This document shows positions 7,859 to 15,803 of a DNA stretch of 39,620 bases, piece by piece; the first letter of the stretch is position 1, and every line of letters begins with the position of its first letter. The stretch spans positions 1-39,620 of the forward strand of contig JAGWAN010000016.1 in the NCBI GenBank assembly GCA_021296345.1, given 5' to 3'. The translations under genes were made by a program, and so were the position numbers. A model generated the notes under the pieces. The model was not told the origin of the DNA. It worked only from the letters and a program-made list of their open reading frames with translations, and ran no database searches. The DNA is from Acidimicrobiia bacterium. GTDB lineage: Bacteria > Actinomycetota > Acidimicrobiia > Spongiisociales > Spongiisociaceae.

Positions 7859-8583
7859 CGGAGTAACCACCCTCCATCCACGACCAGCGTCTGGCCGGTT
7901 ATCCAACGGGCCTTCCCGGAAGCGAGGAACAGGATGGCGTCAACCACATCTCCGACGGTGCCATGACCGAGCGGCATCGGCACTTCGGGCTGCTCCGGCG
8001 GGGTGCCGTAGAGGTTTGTCGGCACCGGCCCCGGCGCCACGCCGTTCACCCGAACACCTTGGGGCGCCAACTCCCGGGCCGCGGACCGGGTCATCTGGAT
8101 GACCGCGCCCTTGCTGGTGTCGTAAGCGATCTCGGGTATCGGTGATGGGTAGAGACCCACCACCGAAGCGACGTTGACGATCGCTCCCCTACGCCGCACC
8201 GTCATCTGCCGGGCCGCCTCCCGCAGGCATAGGAAACTGCCCCGTGTGTTGATGTTGAGGACCCGGTCCCAGTCCTCGTCAGCGTGGTCGACCAAGGGCA
8301 GGGAAAGGCCGATGCCTGCGGCGTTGACCAGCACCTCGCATCCTCCCATCCGCTCCACCTGCGAGAACGCGGACACGATGTCGGGACCCGCAGCCATATC
8401 GGCCACCGCCGTCACGCATCGGGTCGGATCCTCCAGTTCGGAGCACAGATCGTCCAGTCCGGCGCTGTTCACGTCCATGGCCACCACCACGGCACCTTGG
8501 CGGTGAAATGCCACCGCCGTAGCACGCCCGATCCCGCTTGCAGCCCCCGTAACCACCACCACTCCCCGAGGCATGCCGGTCAC
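7855..8583 (-). CDS. short-chain dehydrogenase/reductase (SDR)
   Basis: A 242-aa classical SDR distinct from its downstream neighbour. It has the NAD(P)-binding TGAASGIG motif near residues 12-19, the VNAAG strand motif (NNAG equivalent), serine in NVASVVG, the active-site YDTSK, and the C-terminal ITGQTLVVDGGW characteristic of the family. The GTG at 8583 overlaps the TGA of the amidohydrolase gene (GTGA); an internal ATG at 8574 is an alternative. Two consecutive coupled SDR genes suggest successive or stereospecific oxidation steps in one pathway, possibly paired with the racemase-like enzyme further downstream (inference). Confidence 0.9.
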   Translation of the reverse strand: MTGMPRGVVVVTGAASGIGRATAVAFHRQGAVVVAMDVNSAGLDDLCSELEDPTRCVTAVADMAAGPDIVSAFSQVERMGGCEVLVNAAGIGLSLPLVDHADEDWDRVLNINTRGSFLCLREAARQMTVRRRGAIVNVASVVGLYPSPIPEIAYDTSKGAVIQMTRSAARELAPQGVRVNGVAPGPVPTNLYGTPPEQPEVPMPLGHGTVGDVVDAILFLASGKARWITGQTLVVDGGWLLR

Positions 8584-9452
8584 GATTCGTCCAGCCGGAA
8601 CAGGCGCAGCGCGTTCTTCCGCATGACCTTGCGCAACACCTCGTCGGAGAGCCCGAACCCGAGATAACGGTCGATGGTCTCCTGGATCGGGCAGAACGGG
8701 TATCCGGTGGCGAACAGGAAGCGGTCCTGTAGAAAGGTGGCGATTCCCTTCACGTAGTCCGCCTCACCCGGCAGGCCCGGGAAGTACACGTCGGGAAGCA
8801 TCCAGACGTTGGCGCGGCGGAAGGCCACCCCTAGGGCCGCCTGCGCGTAGGGCCACCCTCCGTGGACGTTGACCACGATCAACTCGGGGAAACGAACGGC
8901 CACCCGGTCGATCCTCGCCGGATCCGAGAAGCTCAGGTCAGGGCCGGTCTCACCTCCTCCCATGACCAGGGCGGGCACACCGGCGGCGACGCAGGCCTCG
9001 TAGACAGGGTTGATGATGGGGTCATCAACGTAGGTAGGCGTGTCGCAGATCCCCGGTTCGAGCACTATGCCCTGGGCCCCCCGGTCAACCAGCGTCTGAA
9101 CCGATCCGGCAGCGTCCTCCTCCATCGGATCGACCGCCGCGTACACGTAGAAGAGGTCGGCGTTCTGCTCCCCTGCATCGAATACGGGATCGTTGCCCTT
9201 ACCACCCCACCATTTGTTGGGAACCCGGGCGGGAACCCCCGCCCGCACGATTCCCGCCTCCCGGACCTCAACCAGGTAGCCATCGAGGTCGGCCTGCCGC
9301 ATGGCCGGAGTGATCGTCCAACCCCGGGCGGCCACATTTCGCAGGGTTCGGGGAAGGTTGGTGTACGTGCGGTCCTCGATGAACGCTCTGATGGGCGGCC
9401 GGGACCGGGCGTCGATGATTCCCTCGGGCACGATATCCGTCACCCGCGACAT
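8580..9452 (-). CDS. amidohydrolase-family (amidohydrolase 2, TIM-barrel) hydrolase or decarboxylase
   Basis: A 290-aa protein of the amidohydrolase-related family. Supporting segments are AAVDPMEEDA, GAQGIVLEPGI, the HGGWP strand with a probable metal-binding histidine (IVVNVHGGWPY), and the C-terminal RFLFATGYPF ... KNALRLFRL, which corresponds to the usual 'GSDxP ... NAxRLF' ending. The N-terminal HxH metal motif of classical members is absent: the first residues run MSRVTDIVPEGIIDARS. The metal site is therefore atypical, or the start is further upstream. The ATG at 9452 has no strong ribosome site. It begins a coupled set with two SDRs and lies 115 bp after the PBP4-like gene. Confidence 0.78.
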   Translation of the reverse strand: MSRVTDIVPEGIIDARSRPPIRAFIEDRTYTNLPRTLRNVAARGWTITPAMRQADLDGYLVEVREAGIVRAGVPARVPNKWWGGKGNDPVFDAGEQNADLFYVYAAVDPMEEDAAGSVQTLVDRGAQGIVLEPGICDTPTYVDDPIINPVYEACVAAGVPALVMGGGETGPDLSFSDPARIDRVAVRFPELIVVNVHGGWPYAQAALGVAFRRANVWMLPDVYFPGLPGEADYVKGIATFLQDRFLFATGYPFCPIQETIDRYLGFGLSDEVLRKVMRKNALRLFRLDES

Positions 9453-9567
9453 CGTCCGACCCGGTAGTCGCCGGTAAGTCCGGTCATCTGCCCTCCCTCA
9501 GTTGTTCGTCGCGCCGGTTGGCATGAGGGTACCGAACGATCGCAATCCTCCAGGCGGTTCCGGATCT

Positions 9568-11892
9568 TCAGCCGAGGCCGAGAGACCGGGCGAGGAACCT
9601 TGCCATCTGGGCTCGAGTAACCGCTTGGGCGGGGCAGTAGAGCGGCGGATCCGTCTGGCAACCGACGGTGACTCCGGCCGCTGCGAGGGAATCGATGGCG
9701 GCCTCGTGGGTGCTTCCGCCGGTGTCGCCGAATCCTGCCGGTGCCGCGGATTCGAGGTCGAGTGCGCGCACCAGGAACGACGCCGTCTGTGCCCGCGAGA
9801 CCGGCTCGTCGGGGCAGAAACGTAGCGGCTCGGTATCGCATCCTTTGGTGATCCGTAGCTCCGCAAGCCGCTCGACATAGGGCATCCACCACTCATCCGC
9901 ACCCACGTCGTCGAACGACGACCTGCTGACCGCGGGCGGGTCTCGGCCGTCGATTGCCCGCACGAGCCACACCGCCATGGCCCATCGCTCGATCGCCGCG
10001 TTGGGACAGATGCGATTGGCGGCGCATTCGGTGCGGTCCAGGATCCCCCGTCCGGCCAGGGCTTCCAGCGCTGCCGCATGAGAACTCCCTGTCGTGTCGA
10101 CGAAACCGGCACAGATCCCTACGCCCGTGCTCGGCAGGCTCTCCACGATGGACCGGGGCACGCACAAGTCGTTGCCGGAGAAGTCGAGCCGGACGAGCTC
10201 GCTCAGCCGACCGACCTCTCCGGGTATCGACCCCGTCAAACCGTTACCGAACGGTCCGCTCAGGTCGATCCCCGTCACCCGTCCTTCGGGGTCCGTGGCC
10301 ACACCGTGCCACCGGTTCAGGGGCGCGGCGGTCTTCCAGCCCCACGCGTTGAACCAGGCGTCCCCTCCGGTGCTGTCGAATAACGCTACGAGCGCCGCGT
10401 GATCTCCCGCATGGACAGGAAGACCTGCCGGGGCGGGCCCGTACGTGTAGTTGGCGGCGGCGTTAAGTAGGGTCCTGCGCAGGCGGTTACATCTCCCGAG
10501 GAGGATGATTGCGGGTTCGTTCACGATCATCGCGAACGTGATCGTTTCGCCGTTGGCCGCCACGGTCGTCCCCGCCAGAGCGGTCACATCGTTCAACGTT
10601 CCCGTCTTGGCTCTCACCACATTGAGCTGATCGTCGCCTCCTCCAAGCCGGGCCGGCGCGCAAGTACGTAGCGTCCCGACCTCACCCGCTACGGACAGAC
10701 CCTCCACCACAGGTGAGCCCGGGCCCGCCTGCGTCAGCAAGCCGGCGACTGCCGCGCAGGTGAGGCGGTTGGAGTAGGAAAGTCCTGAGCCGTCGGCGAT
10801 CACCAGCCCGGCCGCCAACGGCCCCAGCTGTCTGCGGAGAAGATCCTGCACGCCGGCCACCGCCGACGCGCGGTCCGAGCCCCCGGTGCGGCGGCCGATC
10901 TCCTTCAGCACCATCTCCGCGATGGTGTTGTCGGAGTAGGTCAGCATGCGGGCGAGTATCTCGGACATCGGCGGCGACTCGACAGCGCCGAGCGTCGCCC
11001 GCTCGCCCGGCGCCGGAGCCATGCCCGCTACAGGCGTCCGGGTAATCACCATCCCCCGTGCCTCAAGAAGGTCGTCGAATACGGAGGCTGCGTGCTGGGC
11101 AGGAACAGCCGCTCTTGCATTCCCCCGTGGACCCTGGCCCGACGGCATCGGGGTATACGACCTGTATCCGCCGTTGAGGAGCAGGGCCGATAGCGGCCCG
11201 GCGTTGTTCGAGGTCACGTACGAGCGTTTCCACACGGGGTCCGTGCCCCCGGATAGGAACTCCTGCGTGTAGTCGCGTTGCTTGTGGGGGAACCACGACT
11301 CATCTCCCACCAGCCGGCCCTCGATTCTCGTGACATCGTGGGCCGAGAGAGCTGCGAACACGTAGTCAGCCAGCTTCGTGATGTCCGTGTAGGCGACAGG
11401 TTCCCGAAAGCTGCTGACGAAACGGGGCGTTGAAAGCACGGGATCGCCCTGCCCGATGAGGTACACGTCGCCCTTCAAGACGCCGTCGGCTACGGCCTCC
11501 AGGGCGTCGGCACGAGCAAACACCTCTGTGGAGTAGACCTCGTCGGGGGGGATGATCTCTAGCGCGGCGGAGGCCACGGCCACCTTCATCAACGACGCCG
11601 GGATGAGGCTTGTGCGGGATCGCGACTCGAAGATCAACTCGTCGTCAAGCATCACCGACAGGCACATCGAGTCGGAAGCCTCTCGCAGGGAGAGCACGGC
11701 CGAGAACTCCCTCGCCAGACGATCCCTCTCCGCCTGGGCAACCGGCGCCGAACCACCCGCAGACGCGCCGTACGCGGCCGCGGGCGGGATCACCAGAGTG
11801 ACGGCCAGCAGCAGCGCGACGGCGCTCAGGCTTCCGGTCCATCGATTCCAGCTTTTCCGGAGGGCCCTCGGCGGTCCGTCCAGACCCTTCAT
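9568..11892 (-). CDS. secreted PBP4-type D-Ala-D-Ala carboxypeptidase (S13) fused to LRR and SLH domains
   Basis: A 774-aa exported enzyme. Residues 14-41 form a signal peptide ending in PPAAA. The S13/PBP4 domain spans about 55-490 with SLMK (Ser100-Lys103), SDN (320-322) and KTG (429-431), the three penicillin-binding active-site motifs. A plant-type leucine-rich segment follows (about 500-580: GGDAWFNAWGW ... LTGSIPGEVGRL). Three S-layer-homology repeats follow from about 597 to 772, each ending in a 'CPxxxVxRAQxAxFLxRA' type helix. It should trim peptidoglycan stem peptides while anchored to the cell wall. Its ATG overlaps the stop of the ABC ATPase gene (ATGA), coupling it to the peptide importer. 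The LRR-SLH tail is an unusual addition to PBP4. Confidence 0.9.
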   Translation of the reverse strand: MKGLDGPPRALRKSWNRWTGSLSAVALLLAVTLVIPPAAAYGASAGGSAPVAQAERDRLAREFSAVLSLREASDSMCLSVMLDDELIFESRSRTSLIPASLMKVAVASAALEIIPPDEVYSTEVFARADALEAVADGVLKGDVYLIGQGDPVLSTPRFVSSFREPVAYTDITKLADYVFAALSAHDVTRIEGRLVGDESWFPHKQRDYTQEFLSGGTDPVWKRSYVTSNNAGPLSALLLNGGYRSYTPMPSGQGPRGNARAAVPAQHAASVFDDLLEARGMVITRTPVAGMAPAPGERATLGAVESPPMSEILARMLTYSDNTIAEMVLKEIGRRTGGSDRASAVAGVQDLLRRQLGPLAAGLVIADGSGLSYSNRLTCAAVAGLLTQAGPGSPVVEGLSVAGEVGTLRTCAPARLGGGDDQLNVVRAKTGTLNDVTALAGTTVAANGETITFAMIVNEPAIILLGRCNRLRRTLLNAAANYTYGPAPAGLPVHAGDHAALVALFDSTGGDAWFNAWGWKTAAPLNRWHGVATDPEGRVTGIDLSGPFGNGLTGSIPGEVGRLSELVRLDFSGNDLCVPRSIVESLPSTGVGICAGFVDTTGSSHAAALEALAGRGILDRTECAANRICPNAAIERWAMAVWLVRAIDGRDPPAVSRSSFDDVGADEWWMPYVERLAELRITKGCDTEPLRFCPDEPVSRAQTASFLVRALDLESAAPAGFGDTGGSTHEAAIDSLAAAGVTVGCQTDPPLYCPAQAVTRAQMARFLARSLGLG

Positions 11893-12845
11893 CCCACTTC
11901 CGCGCGCAGAGCCGGATCCGAGGCGACCCAGCAGCGTGACGAGTGGCCTTCCGCCAGCTCATCCAGCGAAGGCTCTTCGCTCGAGCACCGGTCGATGGCC
12001 ACCGGGCAGCGGGGGACGAAGCGGCATCCCACGGACGGAATCGCCTCGCGCATGGTGCCACGCGGCTGCCCGTGGTCGCCGGTGACCACCGATGCCGCTG
12101 ATACGAGCAACTGCGTGTAGGGATGGGTGGGCCGGTCGGACACCTCCCCGCCGGGACCCTCCTCGACCGCCGTGCCCGCGTACATGACCACGATCCGGTC
12201 GGACAGGTGGCGCACCACGGGCAGCGAATGGCTAATGAACAACATGGCCATCGACCTCTCCCGGTTTATCTCGAGCAGCAGGTTGAGTATCTGGGCCTGG
12301 ACCGACACGTCCAGGGCCGACACGGGTTCGTCACAGACCAGCAGGGAGGGTTCGAGCGCGAGGGCCCTGGCGATGTTCACCCGCTGCGCCTGGCCACCCG
12401 ACAGCTGGTGGGGGTAGCGGTCCACCAGCGATGGATCGAGGTGGACATCGGCCATCAACTCCCTCACTCGCTCGGCGCGCGACTTGGAGTTCCCCCTGCG
12501 GTGGATCACCAGGGGCTCGGCAACCAGCCACCCCACCCTCTTGCGGCTGTCGAGCGCCTGGAAGGGATGCTGGAAGACCGCCTGCACGGCTTGCCGGTAT
12601 CGAGCCTCCTCCTTATCCAACCACTCCCCCACGTCGCGGCCCAGGAAGCGGATGCGGCCCGCGTCGGCGTGCTCCAGACCGAGCACCAGGTTGGCGATGG
12701 TGGACTTCCCGGAACCCGACTCCCCTACGAGACCGACCACTTCGCCCTTACCTACCACCATCGACATCCTCCGAACGGCGCGGACCGGGCCGCGGTCGGT
12801 GACGAACGTCTTGTCCACGCCCGTCAACTCGAGTAGGGAGGTCAC
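11889..12845 (-). CDS. oligopeptide/dipeptide ABC transporter ATP-binding protein (DppF/OppF type)
   Basis: A 318-aa ATPase of the peptide/nickel importer family. Walker A is GESGSGKST at about 41-49, the signature is LSGGQAQRVNIARAL, and Walker B is LLVCDEPVSALD. The oligopeptide-family C-terminal domain with its cysteine-rich metal-cluster segment is present (GCRFVPRCPVAIDRC). It powers uptake together with the DppD-type partner. The GTG start at 12845 overlaps the stop of the preceding ATPase gene (GTGA). Codons open upstream of this are inside that gene and show no domain. It is the last gene of the five-gene importer and overlaps the PBP4 fusion gene downstream. Confidence 0.93.
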   Translation of the reverse strand: MTSLLELTGVDKTFVTDRGPVRAVRRMSMVVGKGEVVGLVGESGSGKSTIANLVLGLEHADAGRIRFLGRDVGEWLDKEEARYRQAVQAVFQHPFQALDSRKRVGWLVAEPLVIHRRGNSKSRAERVRELMADVHLDPSLVDRYPHQLSGGQAQRVNIARALALEPSLLVCDEPVSALDVSVQAQILNLLLEINRERSMAMLFISHSLPVVRHLSDRIVVMYAGTAVEEGPGGEVSDRPTHPYTQLLVSAASVVTGDHGQPRGTMREAIPSVGCRFVPRCPVAIDRCSSEEPSLDELAEGHSSRCWVASDPALRAEVG

Positions 12846-13795
12846 GTCGCGATCAACGTCGAGGACGCGGCCGGAGGGCAAGCCGCAAGGGTGGCATCGA
12901 CCGGTATCAACTCGGGTTCGGCCCGGCGGCAGTCATCCACGACGAGGCGGCACCTGGGAGCGAAGGGACATCCGGCGGCAGGGAGATGCCCCGGCTCCAT
13001 CGACGGCAGCGGGGTCTTGCGATCCCGGTCGAGACGGGGTACCGAGTCCAGCAGCCCCCGTGTGTACGGGTGGACAGCCGAGCCGAGGACGGCGGCCTGG
13101 GCGCCCTGCTCCACCACCTTTCCCCCGTAGAGAACCATCACATCGTCCGCGACGCGGGCCACCACGCTGAGGTCGTGGCTGATGATCAGCATCGCCAGGT
13201 CCGCTTCGGACCTCAGCTCCGCAAGGATGGCGAGTATCTCGGACTGGACGGTGCTGTCGAGTGCGCTGGTCGGCTCGTCGGCTATGAGCAGGGCCGGTTC
13301 GATGATGACCGCGACGGCGATCGAAACCCTTTGCAGCATTCCTCCGCTGAGCTGGTGGGGCAGGTCCGCCAGACGCCTCTCGGGATCTTCGAAGCCCACG
13401 CGGCCCAGCAGGTCCAGCAGCTCGGGCATCCGCCCGGCATGGCCAGCCGCCGACATCGCGTCCCGAACCTGAGCGATCATCGTCCGGGTGGGATTCCACG
13501 AGTTGATCGGAGACTGGAAGATAAACGAGATGTCGGTACGCCGCAGCTGCCTCCACCTCCGCCTTCGCGCCGCGAGCAGGTTCTCGCCGTTGATCTCCAG
13601 CCGGGAGGCGCGTCGCCGCGCTCGGCGGTCGAGCAACCCGGCCAGAGCCAGGGCCAGGGTGGTCTTCCCGCTCCCCGATTCCCCCACCACCGCCAGCGTG
13701 CGGCCGGACTCGATCTCGAGGGACACGCCCTTGACCGCCGGCCGCCCGGCGCCCGGATAGGTGACCGTAAGGTCCTCCACCATCACCAGGCTCAC
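12842..13795 (-). CDS. oligopeptide/dipeptide ABC transporter ATP-binding protein (DppD/OppD type)
   Basis: A 317-aa ATPase paired with the DppF-type gene. It has Walker A GESGSGKTT, a Q-loop FIFQSP, signature LSGGMLQRVSIA, Walker B LLIADEPTSALD, H-loop ISHDLSVV, and the C-terminal GCPFAPRC cysteine segment of the peptide family. The GTG at 13795 overlaps the permease stop (GTGA) and lies 12 nt upstream of an in-frame ATG at 13783. The much longer open frame reaching 14566 overlaps the DppC-type gene and is not supported. Function is ATP hydrolysis for import of a peptide or other DppA-bound ligand. Confidence 0.93.
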   Translation of the reverse strand: MSLVMVEDLTVTYPGAGRPAVKGVSLEIESGRTLAVVGESGSGKTTLALALAGLLDRRARRRASRLEINGENLLAARRRRWRQLRRTDISFIFQSPINSWNPTRTMIAQVRDAMSAAGHAGRMPELLDLLGRVGFEDPERRLADLPHQLSGGMLQRVSIAVAVIIEPALLIADEPTSALDSTVQSEILAILAELRSEADLAMLIISHDLSVVARVADDVMVLYGGKVVEQGAQAAVLGSAVHPYTRGLLDSVPRLDRDRKTPLPSMEPGHLPAAGCPFAPRCRLVVDDCRRAEPELIPVDATLAACPPAASSTLIAT

Positions 13796-14640
13796 GAGGT
13801 GGACCTCTTCCTGAGCGCTTCGCCGAGCAGCACGAAGTTGAGCACGGTCAGGAAGATGACCGCACCGGGGAACACCGCGTACCACCAGGCGGTAAGGGCG
13901 AACTGCTTGGAGTCGGCCACCATCCGTCCCCACTCGGGGAGCGGAGGGGTGGCGCCCAGTCCGAGGAAGGCCAAGCCGGTCAGGGCCACCAGCGCGTTGC
14001 CGATATCCAGGGTGAGACGGACCAGCAGCTGGCTGTAGGTGTGGGGGATGACGTGCCAGCGCAGTATCTGGCCGCGTCTCGCACCAAGCGTGGTGGCCGC
14101 TCTGATGTGGTAGTCGTTGAGGATCGACTTGACCTGACCCCGGATCATCCGGGCGTAGCTCGGCCACCAGAGCAGCGATAAGGCCACGATCGTGGAGGTC
14201 AGCCCCCGGCCCAGCGAGGCGGCCACGGCCATGGCGAACACCAGGTAGGGGAAAGCCAGGAAGACGTCCACGGTCCTCATCAGCAGGCGGTCGAGGATCC
14301 CCCCGTACCAGGCGGCCAGCGACCCGTAGATCGTCCCCACCACCACCGCGACGGTGATGATGAGGACGGCGGAGCCGATCGAGTAGCGGGCCCCGTGGAT
14401 GACCCGAGACAGGATGTCGCGGCCGGCGTCGTCGGTGCCGAACAGGTTGCCGGACTGGGGGCCGGTGAAGCGGTTCCCGATGTCCAGGGTGTAGGGATCT
14501 CCGGGCGCAAGCAGGCCGGGGATGAACACCAGCGCCGCCAGGACCACGACGGTGGCCGCTGACCACCAGACTACGCCCCGTCCCGCCTTCCGGGTCCGGG
14601 ACGTAGTGTCCGCGGTGGCGGGAAGCTCGACGACGCTCAC
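13792..14640 (-). CDS. ABC transporter permease, DppC/OppC type
   Basis: A 282-aa inner-membrane permease with an N-terminal cytoplasmic tail, one membrane helix, the OppC N-terminal segment with a FGTDDAGRDILSRVIHGAR motif, and the BPD_transp_1 domain. The EAA-type loop is GARRGQILRWHVIPH. About six membrane segments are visible. GTG at 14640 overlaps the DppB stop. It forms a heterodimer with the upstream permease. Gene order dppA-B-C-D-F and the overlaps make this a complete importer. Confidence 0.93.
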   Translation of the reverse strand: MSVVELPATADTTSRTRKAGRGVVWWSAATVVVLAALVFIPGLLAPGDPYTLDIGNRFTGPQSGNLFGTDDAGRDILSRVIHGARYSIGSAVLIITVAVVVGTIYGSLAAWYGGILDRLLMRTVDVFLAFPYLVFAMAVAASLGRGLTSTIVALSLLWWPSYARMIRGQVKSILNDYHIRAATTLGARRGQILRWHVIPHTYSQLLVRLTLDIGNALVALTGLAFLGLGATPPLPEWGRMVADSKQFALTAWWYAVFPGAVIFLTVLNFVLLGEALRKRSTS

Positions 14641-15686
14641 CGGGCTTCTCTAATCCGGGGATCGAGCAGCGGGTAGATCTGGCCGACCAGCGCGTTGACC
14701 AGGACGAAGCCGGCCGTGGCCAGCACCGTGATAGCCATGATGGCGTTGTAGTCGAAGGCCTGGAAGGAGCTGAAGGCGTACAGACCGATCCCCGGCCACG
14801 AGAAGATCACCTCCACGATCACCACCCCGCCCAGCAACCATCCCAGCTGCAGACCGAGCATGGTGACCACCGGGTTAAGGGCGTTGCGGAGCGCGTCCAC
14901 CATCACCACCCTCCACTCGGAAAGCCCCCGCGCCCTCGCCGCCCGGACGTACTCCCGGTCGAGCTGGTCGGCAAGTGACGAACGCATCAGCGCGATGGTG
15001 AGGGCGATGTTGTGGATCACGATGGTCATCACGGGAAGGAACAGCACTCGAGCGGCCTCCCACATGGCCGGCGGGCTGCGGGCGATCAGGGCGTCCAGCA
15101 GGCCGGCGCCGGTGACCTCGGCGATCCCGGCTGCCGCGTGGTTGAGGTTGCCGGCCACGGGGAACCAGCCGAGCCGGGCGGCCAGCACGATCTGGAGCAG
15201 CAAACCCACCCAGAACACCGGGACGGCGGAACCGGCCACAGCCACCGCTCGCAGGAGGATGGCGTGCACCCCCCTCGGCCAGTAGGCCCAGATAATTCCC
15301 GCCAGGATCCCCAGCGAGGCGAAGATCGCGAAGGACACCACGATGAGCTCGATGGAGGCGGGAAGGGCCTCGACTACATCATCAAGGATCGGCCCCCGGG
15401 TCCGGATCGAGTCACCGAAGTCCCCCCTGACCAGACCGGCGATGTAGCGCACGTATTGCACCATCACCGGATCGTCCAGGCCCATGTCCTGGCGCACCCG
15501 CTCCACCTGTTCGGGACCGGCTTCGAGCCCCGCCGCCAGCCGGGCCGGATCGGCGGGCACGATTCTGGAGAGCGCGAAGGTGATGGAGACGGCCACGAGG
15601 ACCACTAGCAGCAGCCATACGACCCCCTTGACGAACCGCGCCAAGCGACCGGCGCCGAAGCTAGGAGGGTACTGAATAATGGCCAT
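14637..15686 (-). CDS. ABC transporter permease, DppB/OppB type
   Basis: A 349-aa permease with an N-terminal membrane helix (VVWLLLVVLVAVSITFALSR), a large periplasmic section, the GDFGDSIRTRGPI motif typical of DppB/OppB, and five further helices in the transport domain. The EAA loop is ARARGLSEWRVVMVDALRNA. The ATG at 15686 is 117 bp downstream of the binding-protein gene. The intervening sequence holds a 10-bp palindrome GACCTAGGTC (15707-15716). The family imports di- and oligopeptides, nickel, or other small solutes; the gene neighbourhood suggests a nitrogenous organic substrate (inference). Confidence 0.93.
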   Translation of the reverse strand: MAIIQYPPSFGAGRLARFVKGVVWLLLVVLVAVSITFALSRIVPADPARLAAGLEAGPEQVERVRQDMGLDDPVMVQYVRYIAGLVRGDFGDSIRTRGPILDDVVEALPASIELIVVSFAIFASLGILAGIIWAYWPRGVHAILLRAVAVAGSAVPVFWVGLLLQIVLAARLGWFPVAGNLNHAAAGIAEVTGAGLLDALIARSPPAMWEAARVLFLPVMTIVIHNIALTIALMRSSLADQLDREYVRAARARGLSEWRVVMVDALRNALNPVVTMLGLQLGWLLGGVVIVEVIFSWPGIGLYAFSSFQAFDYNAIMAITVLATAGFVLVNALVGQIYPLLDPRIREAR

Positions 15687-15803
15687 CTGGCCCGATGGTC
15701 GGCGATGACCTAGGTCGATGTACCGCGGGCCAATTTATCCCCATCTTTTCAGCACCCTCCCTACCCGGCGCCGGTCCTGTCTCCTCTGGGTAACGCCCTT
15801 ACG

